64,000 nucleotides of DNA from Rosa chinensis. Its lineage: Eukaryota; Streptophyta; Magnoliopsida; Rosales; Rosaceae. The notes beneath the pieces are model-generated. The model was not told where the DNA came from, ran no database searches, and saw only the letters and a list, made by a program, of their open reading frames with translations. A program made the translations under genes and the position numbers. The DNA is taken from the NCBI RefSeq assembly GCF_002994745.2, contig NC_037092.1, forward strand, positions 7,058,501-7,122,500, written 5' to 3'. This document shows, one piece after another, positions 22,800 through 33,090 of the stretch. Position 1 is the first letter of the stretch, and each line of letters opens with the position of its first letter.

Positions 22800-23512
22800 C
22801 CCTTCTTTTATCCCTCTTTTTTCACAAGGCATGATACCAATATTTAATAGAACATCAAGAATCCACCCAATTAACTACCTTGTTTGCCCAAGGAAACTTC
22901 CCAGGAAATATTAGATCATAAGAAACTCATGTCAGTTATTTTCGCACTAGGTCACCAGTAACTGTGATTAGAAAATGGTTGTTGATCCCTGAAATGAAAT
23001 AAGGGCTCTAGTGGTCCAATGGTTAGATTAAACGAATATGAAAATTTTGAATAGAAATGGAGTTTTGCGTGGATTGACACATTGAGAGATGCCATGGGAG
23101 TGCAGGTGTAAAAAAATTAAGATACCGTGTTGATAAAAACTTTTTAATGAAACTTGCAAGTTTTTAAATGTTCAAACTCAAACAAAGAAAATTTACAAGA
23201 CCTAATAGGAGAACATATTTGTGCTTGTGTTCTTGCAGAAATATATCTCATATCATGATTATATTTCTGGTGGTTCATAGCATTTATCTTTACGGTCTTC
23301 CTCTAATTCTTCTCAATCTTTGATCTTCTTTATTGATTTCGTGAGTCTAGAAAAAATTTAAATAAAGAAATTTGGAGTGTATATAATGATTTCTTCCGTA
23401 GTTCAGAGTGCCAATAGTAGTTTCTACTCGAAACTTCTTTTCCTGTATATTTAAACCTGTTGTCTATAGTCACTTTTCTAAGTCAGATTGTGACTTAGAA
23501 ATAAATGAGTAG
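22800..23512. other. Intergenic after the 14-3-3 gene
   Basis: The 14-3-3 3' untranslated region probably ends near 22800. No gene or clear repeat is visible in the rest. Confidence 0.4.
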
Positions 23513-23521
23513 TTTCTACTC

Positions 23522-24367
23522 GGATTTGGCTCCTCTAAAGTGAAAATTGTGTGAAGTTATATAAATTTCATAAAATCTTAATCATTTAATTAATCCAATG
23601 GTTATTAAAGTGGCCAAATCAGCTAATGTAATTTTAACTGGTATTGTCCGCAAACCGTCGTTAACTCCATCACGTCTATTCATTTCTGTTTCGCTCTATC
23701 TATTTTTCCAATGGAAAACATTCAAGGTTACGAGAATGTAAATCAAATCAGGTAATATTGCCTCTATATTCAGTTTATACTCTTCTCTAGGCTAAAATGG
23801 TTGAGGGTTTCTTATGGCTTATGATTAATACTTACTCACCAATGATTAAATAAACGATGAGAATTGAAAAGGCCATAAACAAACTTGGATGAGTAATAAA
23901 GCAACCATTCATCAAAGAGCAGAGGTTGGAGATTCCCTAGTCAGCTATTTACTCTCTGCAGTTTCTTTGAATACTGAATAAGACAGTTGAAACTCCTTTG
24001 CTATTCACCCCAATACTGAAAAAGTGTCTTCACGTGAAAGCCTCTAGATTTCAAAACTGAAAAACCTAAAATTCATGATGCAATTGAAATTACAATTGAA
24101 ATCTGATCTTGGGGAAGATAGGAAGAAATGAGAATAGTTGGGGGTTGGATCCCTAGTTCACAAAGGATCGATCAAACTTCCCAAATCATGAGAGGAGGCT
24201 GTTATGTTTACGGGAAAAACCAAAAATGTTAGATTAACGGCAACGTTAAATGGTTTAGGGTATAAAAAGATGATGTGGACTCTTGTAACCATTAGATTAC
24301 CTAAAGGGTTAAGATTTTATGAAATTTACTAACTTCAAGCAATCCTCACTTTAGAGGAGTCGAATCC
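23522..24367. mobile_element. Non-autonomous Mutator-like element, 846 bp, 9-bp target repeat
   Basis: The ends are inverted repeats: 'ggatttggctcctctaaagt' on the left and 'ggattcgactcctctaaagt' read inward from the right. The arms stay similar for about 200 bases ('gaagtt...aaatttcataaaatctta', then '(c/t)ccaatggtta'). The exact 9-base direct repeat 'tttctactc' flanks it at 23513-23521 and 24368-24376. Long inverted ends plus a 9-base duplication are diagnostic of Mutator-like elements. The interior has no transposase. It ends about 315 bases before the Ole e 1-like start codon, so it lies in that promoter region. Confidence 0.85.
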
Positions 24368-24586
24368 TTTCTACTCATTAACACTTTCTAAGGCAGATCG
24401 TGACTTAAGGAGCAAAAGAGCGAGTCAAAATAATTGTCTCAGCCACATATAAACAAGTAAGAAAATTACGATAGATATAGTGAGGTCTTGAACATAACAA
24501 GAAGGTATGAAGATGGGAACCTCAGACTAGTAACTACTAACAGAAATCCAAAACAAATATTCCACAATCTACGTAGTCTTCTCCCT

Positions 24587-24594
24587 TATAAAAA
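24587..24594 (+). promoter_or_regulatory. TATA box of the Ole e 1-like gene
   Basis: 'tataaaaa' lies 96 bases before the ATG at 24683 and predicts a start of transcription near 24617. Confidence 0.6.
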
Positions 24595-24682
24595 GGAACC
24601 CTTCTTTCTCTAATATATAGTCCTCGATCCTCTGATTGATTTGATCTCCAAGCAATTTTAAACCAGCAGTAATTATTTAACA

Positions 24683-25273
24683 ATGGCCAAGTCTAGTATT
24701 ATCATCCTTGCTTCAGCCCTTTGCTTCCTGTCCTTCATCAACAACGCTTACAGCGAAGACAAGACAACACTCCAGGTTGAAGGCGTAGTCTTTTGTGACA
24801 GCTGCCGCATCCAGTTCATCACCAGAATCAGCGAGCTTATACAAGGTTGGTATACATTAAGCTTAAATTAATCAAGCAAATATATCTTCAGTTTCTTACA
24901 ATGCAAGCAACCATTCTCGATGGCAGGTGCAAAGGTGAAGTTGGAATGCAAGGACCGCGAAAGTGGTAGCATAACATACAGCAAGGAGGCCGAGACCAAC
25001 GAGCAAGGAAGGTACTCAATTGAAGTGGATAGTGACCATGAGGAGGAGGATTGCGAGGTCGTCCTGGTGAGCAGCCCCAACGAGGACTGCAACGAGATTA
25101 ACCACGACTTACACCAACAAACCAGCGCGAGGATTAGTCTCACAAAACACAATGGAATTGCCGGACCGGTGCGCATTCCGAACCCTCTTGGCTTCATGAA
25201 GAAGGAAGCTGCTCCTGAGTGCCCTGAGGTGCTCAAGGAGCTTGGACTCACCCCGGATGGCAACATCGAATAA
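24683..25273 (+). CDS. Secreted Ole e 1-like (pollen Ole e 1 / extensin family) protein
   Basis: Two exons, 24683-24845 and 24927-25273, encode 169 residues. Residues 1-24 form a signal peptide ('SIIILASALCFLSFINNAYS'). The mature chain carries six cysteines (38, 41, 62, 97, 109, 153) in the family arrangement: 'LQVEGVVFCDSCR' (30-42), 'GAKVKLEC' (55-62), 'TNEQGRYSIEV' (78-88) and 'CPEVLKELGL' at the end. The domain is a beta-sandwich of secreted, often wall-associated or glycosylated proteins. The pollen allergen Ole e 1 is the type member, but most family members are not pollen-specific and no allergenicity is implied. The intron sits just after 'ELIQ', a usual place. A truncated sister copy lies 5.3 kb downstream. 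The TATA box is at 24587 and a likely poly-A signal at 25342. Confidence 0.92.
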
Positions 25274-25341
25274 GTTGTTATCAGTCGATCATTTCTTACA
25301 TTATGAAATAGAAATCTTCCCTCTAAGTTCGAGTTGTATTC

Positions 25342-25347
25342 AATAAA
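25342..25347 (+). terminator. Poly-A signal of the Ole e 1-like gene
   Basis: AATAAA lies about 70 bases after the stop codon, a normal distance for a plant poly-A signal. Confidence 0.5.
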
Positions 25348-25379
25348 TGCGTTCATATAATTTCCCTATTCATTTCATT

Positions 25380-26350
25380 ATGCAGTAGTAGTTCAGGGAA
25401 TTTTTTCTTTTCAGTGTTCATACTTCATACACCGGCCTGGCTAAGCCTTCTGTGTGGCTTATGAGCTATAGTACTAGTTGAGTAGTACTCCTTTTTACAT
25501 ATATTAGTTGGTCTGGTTCCGATAATTGATGGTTTAATTTATACATGCATTTGGTACTAGCAGATGATCGCGATTTTAAACTCTGTACAGTAAATCAAGT
25601 TTATATTGATTTACATTACTCAAGTGTTGGAAAAAGTTTAAAGAATCCACACCTAAAATCTGGAAATGCTCCAACCAAGGTGAAATTTGGAAGTTCATTT
25701 ACTCCAATAGTAATGACATTTTGGATTCCGCTCTCTGTTCTAATGCATAGATCATCATATATAGATTCTAGAATCACCTTGTTGCAGATTTAAGCTCCAT
25801 GTGATTTATGTGTCATTTACACACTTCGGATTATATTCTTCTGAAGAAATGATAATAAGCTCATTATCAAGAGATTTGCCACAGGCATGTGCCTTGTTAC
25901 TTGTTCGTACCAATTTGTTGAGCATCCCTAACTAACCTAGATGTTCTGCCGAATTATGAAGCTTGTAGCTCCGTCCTTTGAGTATGAGAATAAAATGAAA
26001 GATATGACTAATCATTTAGATTTTCAGAAAAATCCATGATAATTAAAGTGGTTATGCATCTCTAGTTTTGACGCCAAAATGAACTGGCCGTTGTTTCAGC
26101 CACCAATGGGAGAGAATAGACTTAGGAGCTTCTTCAGGTTCATCTTCTATTTTAGGACTATAAAGGTGATACTGGAGAAAGGATATGTGAAAGTGCTCCA
26201 GCAACAATAACTGATCAGGCTTCTTGACCGATAGTACACAAAGTTTGAAAGTTTCATGAGCTTCTTAAACCGCCGTGAAGCGAAGGTTTATGAACCCGTG
26301 GAAACCTTCTTTGCAAACCGTGTCAACACGACCACCCTTATATCAGGGAT
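25380..26350. other. Intergenic, nothing recognised
   Basis: The open frame at 25545-25793 has no recognisable domain. No repeat with clear ends was found. Confidence 0.4.
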
Positions 26351-26885
26351 TCAGGGGTGTGAATGAGCATAATCACTTCTATTGTTGATCAACATACTTT
26401 TATTTAATAAATTTATAATCCAACGGTCCACATCTTAAATTAGTCTTTAAAGATCATCTCTGTAAAAAATCAATCGAATCAGAAATCGTTTAATTATCTA
26501 ATTGAATCAAACAAATGGATGGTTCTAACAACACTTGCTACCATTATGATGAACCGTCCATGTATTTCATAGAAATGAATAACTGAAAGGTTTTTTTTTT
26601 TTTTTCTTTCTTTAAAGAGGATCAAAGGATTTCACTCTTACGCCCATGGTGACTCGAACCCATGACTTTGTCATTAGGTAGTGGGTGCTCTAACCACTGA
26701 GCTAACACCACTTCATCAATAATAACTGAAAGGTCTTCAATTTGATTGATTTTTCACAAAGCTAATCTTTGTATTAAGTTATACAACATGAATGGTTGGA
26801 TTAGAAAATTATAAAGTTATTATGCGTTAATCGACAATTGGGTGAATATGCTCATTCACCCTAGGGGTGAACCTAAGAATTGTTC
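26350..26885 (+). mobile_element. MITE family A, copy 1, split by a SINE
   Basis: This copy matches 48585-48995 along its length ('gtgaatgagcat', 'aatttataatccaacggtc', 'tcgtttaattatctaattga', 'atgaaccgtccatgtatttc', 'atgaatggttggatta', 'ctaggggtgaacctaagaatt'). The right terminal repeat is intact, ending 'gaattgttc'. The left tip is missing or altered. A tRNA-derived SINE (26592-26720) interrupts it at the point where the other copies read straight through. No coding capacity. Confidence 0.8.
26592..26720 (-). mobile_element. tRNA-derived SINE with 14-bp target duplication
   Basis: On the minus strand the element opens with a tRNA-like head: A box 'TAGCTCAGTGG' (about 26694-26704) and B box 'GGTTCGAGTCA' (about 26649-26659), spaced as in a tRNA gene. 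A short body follows, then an A-rich tail (poly-T at 26592-26605 on the plus strand). The flanking repeat 'aataactgaaaggt' at 26578-26591 and 26721-26734 is exact. The body is only about 129 bases. It is not a functional tRNA gene, because the 3' acceptor half is absent. Confidence 0.85.
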
Positions 26886-27157
26886 ATAATATTTTCCTGA
26901 ATTGGCACCTGTACGCTGTATCCAATGAATCTTGGAGAGATTGAAGCAGGTAACTGAACAGATACACTAGTCGATCGGATGCCATGATCATACTAAAACT
27001 CATTTCTCTAATTTCGCTGCATAAGGTTCTCGAAGTTGATCCAAGACTTCTAGAAGACACCTCGATCAACACTGAAAATCATTTCTATGTTCCAATCTTT
27101 TTTGTGAATTTTTGATTTTTTTTTTTCCGACTTAAAAGTATTTCTTACAGCTCAAAA

Positions 27158-27404
27158 GAAGATAAGACTGACTTACATGAGTTTATAGGATGTCCTTTAT
27201 GAAGACAATTGTAACGTAATTATGCATGCTCAAGATATAGGTATTACGTACCCCCCCCCCCCCCCCCCCCCCCCCCCGATGCGGCAAAATTTAAATAATA
27301 ATAATATGGGCGTGGGGATGAGCCCCCTAGCCTGACTGAGTTCCAAACCCCTTTATTTAAAAAAGAAAAAGAAAAAGATAAGACTGACTTATATAAGTTT
27401 ATAA
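27158..27404 (+). mobile_element. Short A-tailed retroelement with 27-C run
   Basis: After 27 consecutive C (27251-27277) comes 'gatgcggcaaaatttaaat', then 'gggcgtggggatgag' and 'gttccaaacccctttat', then an A-rich tail of AAAAAG units to about 27377. The 3' part matches the minus-strand element at 3846-3933. A direct repeat around 'aagataagactgactta' is present at about 27160-27187 and 27374-27403 and may be a long target duplication. The C run is extreme for a plant genome and may be length-variable or an assembly artefact. Confidence 0.55.
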
Positions 27405-27831
27405 CAACATTAATGCATGTAGAAGATCTTGGGAAAAATAAAAATGGGTGTTTTTATGGAAAATATGGGTCCTGAAATATCAAATCATTGTTTGGATGCT
27501 AAATATACTGTAGGACACGGATCAATATTTAAGGTCTGGATAACGGGTCATAAAAAACAAAAGCTAGCACAAAGCAAATCCCCAAAGGGCAATGATATAG
27601 GGCCTCAATGAGGCCTAAGATTTGTGGTCTCAATCCTAGGTGTCAAGTCATATCACCTATACACCTCACTAATTTGTCAAATCATGTCATGTCATTCTTG
27701 AATAAAAAGACTATCTTATCCTTTCAAAATCTAATGGCTCTAAATTATTTTAGCTTTCTTCTAGAAAAGATACATTTTTTTTATTATATATATATAATTC
27801 GTCTAAAAAAATTTATATTTATATATTTTTG

Positions 27832-27880
27832 TGAATATATATATATATATATATTTATCTATAATTCGTCAAAAAAAAAA

Positions 27881-27928
<48 letters not shown>
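27832..27928. repeat. Compound AT and GT microsatellite
   Basis: Successive runs of AT, A, AT and GT dinucleotides (the GT run is about 27902-27928) lie within the left arm of the long-inverted-repeat element. A second AT run lies at about 28061-28098. Confidence 0.9.
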
Positions 27929-28058
27929 TGTTGAATATATAATGGTTCTAAATTATTTTAACTTTCTTCTAAAAAAAATATTGTTTGGTTTTTTTTCCTT
28001 TCTTTCTTTTTCATTATTTTGGATTTTTTTTCATCATACATATTCAAAAAAAAGTATT

Positions 28059-28101
<43 letters not shown>

Positions 28102-28510
28102 CGTCCAAAAAATTCATATATTTTCGATGGAGAATTAATGTGGTGTGATATTAATATCGTAATTATAATCCATAAAATCTGGTAAATTGAAGTAATATTT
28201 AAATCTTTTAATAAATAAATTTAATAAAATTAATGGAAGATTAGTTACCTTACATTAATAAGTTAATTTGAAAAGTTAAAAATTAAATTGGATTCACAAA
28301 AATGGAAAGAAAATGTATTTAAATCGTAATTTTAACTCATAAAATCTGGTGATTGAAAACCTAGATATATAAATTGATTTGGAAGTTGATATCTGAAAAG
28401 AAATTCCTTAATATGGAATACAATACATTGCACATGAGGAAATTAATTTTTGAAAGTATACTTGTTTTGTTAATCCCAAATTTTTCAATAGACAATAATG
28501 ATTTTTAAAT

Positions 28511-29440
28511 GTGAATGATAGCTTCTATTTTAGCGTAAATATGTCATTAGAAAAAAGTTCCCAGTGAACTCTACTTGTTCATTATTAGCTACTTAGTACT
28601 TTTTTGTTAGTATAAGACATGTTAGTACTTAGCTGACTTTCAATTTCAACGTGAATGATATATGGCTTCAATTTTAGTGTGAATATGTTATTAGGGAAAG
28701 ATTCCCTGTTGAACTTTACTATTGGCTACTTAGTACTTACTTGTTCGTGCAAGACACACTAGCTTATTTTAAGTTTCAATGGATGATGACTTCTATTTTT
28801 GTGTGAATATGTCATTCGGGAAAGGTCTCCAGTAAACTTTACTGGCTCATTATTAGCTACTTAGTACTTATTGTTCGTGTAAGACATGCTAGCTTACTTT
28901 AAATTTCAGTATGGATGATGACTTCTATTTTAGTGTAATAATTATGTCATTAGGAAAAGGTCCCTAGTGAACTTTACTAGCTCATTATTGGCTACTTAGT
29001 ACTTATTTGTTACTGTAAGACAATGTGGATGATGACTTCTATTTTAGTGTAATTATGCCATTAGAAAAAGATCCTCAGTAAACTTGACCAGCTCATCATT
29101 GACTACTTAATACTTACTTGTTCGTGCAAGACATGTTAGCTCTTTCAGTTTCAGTAGATGATGGCTTCTATTTAAGTGTGAATATGCCATTAGGTAAAGG
29201 TCTCCAGTGAACTCTACTAGCTCATCATTAGCTACTTAATACTTATTTGTTACTGTAAAACATGTTAGCTGACTTTAAATTTCAGTGTGGATGATGATTT
29301 CTATTTCAGTGTAAATATGTCATTAAGGAAAAGTCCCCAGTAAACTTTACTGGCTCATTATTAGTTACTTATTACTTATTTGTTCGTGTAAGACATGTTA
29401 GCTGATTTTAATGTTAATGTGGATGATGACTTCTATTTTA
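28511..29440 (+). repeat. Tandem array, seven units of about 130 bp plus a partial
   Basis: Units start near 28511, 28651, 28781, 28913, 29027, 29154, 29287 and 29419 (the last partial), a spacing of 114-140 bases. Each runs 'ggatgatgacttctatttta', 'atatgtcattagg', 'ccagtgaactttactagctc', 'ttagctacttagtactta', 'gttcgtgtaagacatgttag'. They are clearly diverged from each other. The array forms the core of the long-inverted-repeat element. Confidence 0.9.
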
Positions 29441-30554
29441 CACCTTCCTAATTGCACTTTTTCTTTTATTATTGCTGTGTTATACACCTATTGTTCATTG
29501 AATTTCTACATAGTATTAATAACATTATGATTGTTTTTTCATGTAAAAGTAAACGAACAGTTGTATTAATGAAGTCTCACTTGACCTTTAAGGAACACTT
29601 CCTAATGTTGCGTTTGGATGCGACAATATTAAATTATCGAGAAATTTTGAAATGATAGAATCTAGAATTTTATCAATTCAATTTATTAATGATATTTTCT
29701 TACCTCTTCAATTACCAGATTTCATAGGTTTTAATTACGATTTCAATACATTTTCTTTCCATTTTTGTGGATCCAATTTAATTTTTGACTTTTCTAATTA
29801 ACTTGTTAGTGTAAGGTAAACTAATCTTCCATTAATTTTATTAAATTCATTTATTAAAAGAGTTGAATATCACTTCAATTTACCAAATTTGATGGGTTAT
29901 AATTAAGATATTAATATATTTTCATTCTATTTTTGTGGAATCAATTTTAAATTTGACTTTTTTTTTAATCAATTTTTTTTAAAAAATTTGTGGGTTAGAA
30001 TTATGACATTAATATATATATATATATATATATATTTATACCAAATTAATTCTACATCGAATATACATTTATAAATTTATGTACGAATTACATATATATA
30101 CATATATAATATAATTATATATATATATATATTTATACACACAAACACATATTTGTATATAATTTTTTTTTTGACGAATTATATATATATATATTCACAA
30201 ACATATATATATATATAATTATATATATAACGAAAAAAAGAAAAAGAAAAAAAAAATCAAAATAATATATTTTATTTTTAGATGAAAACTAAAATAATTT
30301 AGAGCAATTAGATTTTGGAAGGATAAGATAGTCTTTTTACTCAAGAAATAGGTGATGTGTATAGGTGACATAACATGACACCTAGGATTAAGGCCACAAA
30401 TCTTAGGCCTCATTGAGGCCACAGATAATTTTCCAAAAAGTACGTAAGTTTTTCCTAATATAGAGTCTGCATGTAGCTATGCACTCGATCTTGTCCTCCT
30501 CTTGGTTGATATTCAACAAAACAAGAAAAATAAGCAAACGTTTAATTAACAATA

Positions 30555-30716
30555 ATGACAAAACATAGTTCTACTAGGCTTGCTGCCTCTGCCGTTTGCT
30601 TCGTGTCCCTCCTCAAATTTGCTCACAGCTCCCAAGCTGATGCCGCCAGCAGGCTCCAGGTGGAGGGTATAGTTTTACTAGAAAGTTGGTTTAGTTTTTG
30701 TATTGTTCTCAAATGA
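30555..30716 (+). pseudogene. Truncated Ole e 1-like gene copy (5' fragment)
   Basis: The ATG at 30555 opens a 53-codon frame that begins with a signal-peptide-like stretch ('RLAASAVCFVSLLKFAHS') and continues to 'SRLQVEGIVLL'. It then leaves the family: the intact gene at 24683 reads 'LQVEGVVFCDSCR' at that point, and the first cysteine pair and the rest of the domain are absent here. The leader also resembles that of the intact gene ('aattaacaataatg' against 'attatttaacaatg'). It is best read as the broken remains of a tandem duplicate separated by the 2.8-kb element. If translated it would be a short secreted peptide with no Ole e 1 fold. Confidence 0.7.
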
Positions 30717-31219
30717 GATTAATTTTTTGCCACATTGGTTTAATAGATGGCGGATCAATGAAGTATTTCCTTATATATGCATGTAAAATAGTATGATATA
30801 TTTTCTTTTTCCTATTTTTTTCTTATGGTGTTGAGTATAGATCCAACACAATACTTTGAGTTCTTTCAAATCCTAAGAGCTAAGCCCTAATTTTCAACTT
30901 ATGCTCAAGTAATTTTATATATGCTACGATATTAGTCCGAGTTTTTTACATCAATTGGCTAGCTGCATGTCAAGTAACTTCAGTAGATTCGTGCCCTGCG
31001 AGACGTGTGTACTAGCTGCAGATAGCAATGCCATTTTTATTTTATGGAGAATCAATTAATTGGTCGAGTTTGAGCTTCATTATAATTCCATGCATGATGG
31101 CTAACCATAAAGAAAAAGGTTCTGTGTTCCTTGGCCGGCCACTGTGAGCAAAAGTGATTCGGAACTTTATATATATCACCTAATATTGCAGGATATTAAT
31201 ATAATGGCATAGATTCGGA

Positions 31220-31823
31220 AATGATCGGTTGGAAGAAACCTAACAGAGACCACTTTAAACTTAATGTGAATGGTTCTAGGAATGATAAAGGCCAGATAGA
31301 TGCTGGCGGAGTTATTAGAAATAATGAGGGTGTTTGGTGCAAGGGTTTTATGCAGCATATATATTGGTTATGGTGAAATCTTGCAAGCTGAAGCTTGGCC
31401 GCTTGGGGCCTAGTGACTGGCCTTCGAATTGCAGTTGATATGCAAATTAAGCATCTGGATGTGGAATCTGATTCTGCTATTCTCATAAATCTTATTCAGA
31501 GTAATGATATTGATTTACACTCTTGAAGGACTCTGATATGGAACTGCAGATCCTTGATGAATCACTTTGAGCCCTGTTCCATCAAGCATATTCATAGAGA
31601 AATAAATATATGGTGGGAGACATCATAGCGAAGCATAGCTTAGACAACGAATTAGGAGTTTGCAGACTAGACACAAACCCTCCCTCTGTGAATCAAGTTT
31701 TGATGGATGAAATTGATGGCATAATGAGGCCCAGGATGGTTGTAACAGCCTCGACTGAGTAGTAGTAGTTTCTTTTCCTCTCTTTTTGGGCTTTAATGCC
31801 TCCATGTAACCAAAAAAAAAAAA
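31220..31823 (+). mobile_element. 5'-truncated LINE fragment with dead RNase H domain
   Basis: Reading through several frame breaks gives an RNase H-like domain of the kind found at the C terminus of plant LINE proteins: 'HFKLNVNGS', 'AGGVIRNNEGVW', 'QAEAW', 'LDVESDSA' and 'HIHREIN...GDIIAKHS', ending at a stop at 31760-31762. The first catalytic Asp of the usual 'NVDGS' is Asn here. A poly-A tail follows at 31811-31823. The flanking repeat 'agattcgga' at 31211-31219 and 31824-31832 fits a target duplication. The insert is about 604 bases, so nearly all of the LINE is missing. Confidence 0.75.
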
Positions 31824-31834
31824 AGATTCGGATT

Positions 31835-33015
31835 TCTTTGCCTGGTCATAGATGTGATGCCCGCCTTTCTGGTAATTGATCTGTATTGTGTTTGGGTGTG
31901 GAGGTGCCAATAATAAGCAAATGACGTACATATTGGAATATTGTATAAGTAATCTCGATCGATCAATATGACTTGCACTCGCAACAAATTATCAGAAGTG
32001 TACTACAGAGTACAGACGTCAGCCACCTCACACCCGGCCCAGGCAAGCTTATGTACTGATCGCACCGTCGCAAGAGCGACTTCATGTACCACTACTTTAT
32101 ACAGAGAAAGTAAGTTATGACTTTATGTACAAACCAGTTGAGCTAAGTTGAGTATTGTAATAGGATTTGGGAATCATCTAACCACGAAAGATCGTGAGTG
32201 AGCTTGACTTGTTTCTCTTACAAATCAAGTATTGACAATGTCAAATTTAATGCATACTTGAGTAAATAGTCGTGATTATTTAGATAATCATATATATGAT
32301 TAATGGATGAACATGTATATATGCTCTAGACTTGTATAGAGTAAATCTCTAGTACATTATTCAAATTTGGAGACCTACTTCAACATGTGATACTAACAAA
32401 ATTGTTAATTTTGTACTTTCTTTTACAAATTTCATTACCGTAAAAGAACAGTCAAATAAAAAGACATTTAGCGATTTGATATATAACCCTCTATTATTTT
32501 TGTCTCAATATACTTAGGTCATCAAACGATATCTAGTTTATAACTTAACTTATTTTCTTCAAGAATTATCCTTGTATAATATTGATGAAATTAAACAGTT
32601 CTTTCTTGAACTATTGGACCGAAATGGTGAAATTTTAGACTTGTTTTGAAGATGAATTTTCACAATATTGACTTGTTTAAAAAAAAAAAAATTTATGTAA
32701 GTCATATTAGGAGCATAATACACATGTAGAGGAAGATTCCACGTCTACAATTTCATGTTTTCTCATTGAAAACTTTTTGCCTTTTTGAGATTCTTCTTTT
32801 TCAATCTTATTTTTCAAGGTATATAAATAATTTTGTTTTCATGTATATAAAAAGGAAAAAGAACAAGGAACAAAAAAAAAATCTAAAAACCCGGTTGCCC
32901 ATACGCCAAAAAAGCCAAAACCCATCTCTATGCTATTTACCGCTCCTTCAATAAGCCGCCGTCACCAGCAGCCGTGAACCCCCCCTCCGTTCTTCTGTCC
33001 CTTCCAAAATAATCA
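31835..33015. other. Intergenic and promoter of the dihydroorotate dehydrogenase gene
   Basis: AT-rich, with no gene or clear element. A CT repeat at 33016-33036 lies in the likely leader of the gene that follows. Confidence 0.45.
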
Positions 33016-33090
33016 TCTCTCTCTCTCTCTCTCTCTGAATTCGAATCATCCAAACCAACCTTTCTGATTTCTCTCTCTGTATTTCAAGTC

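Larger units (their letters stand above)
27606..30421. mobile_element. 2.8-kb long-inverted-repeat element with internal tandem array
   Basis: The left arm (27606 to about 28360) and the reverse complement of the right arm (about 29690 to 30421) align through 'ggcctcaatgaggcctaaga', 'taatcctaggtgtca', 'aaaaagactatcttatcctt', 'ctctaaattattttag' and, further in, 'ggaagattagttaccttaca' with its partner near 29810-29835. The arms are about 750 bases, with AT and GT microsatellites inside. The centre is a tandem array (28511-29440). No transposase frame survives; the open frames are low-complexity. The long arms suggest a Mutator-like or fold-back element, but no target duplication is readable. 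The tip is itself a near-palindrome, 'ggcctcaatgaggcc'. Confidence 0.75.

Noticed and set aside
22985..23015. tRNA-like phrase 'tagtggtccaatggttaga'
   Set aside because: It resembles the D-arm side of a tRNA, but there is no B box or acceptor half downstream.
27608..28185. Overlapping frames rich in Ile-Tyr and Cys-Val
   Set aside because: They translate AT and GT microsatellites in the inverted-repeat element, not genes.
27606..30421. 9-base target duplication for the 2.8-kb element
   Set aside because: Flanks 'atgatatag' and 'acagataat' agree poorly, so no duplication is claimed.
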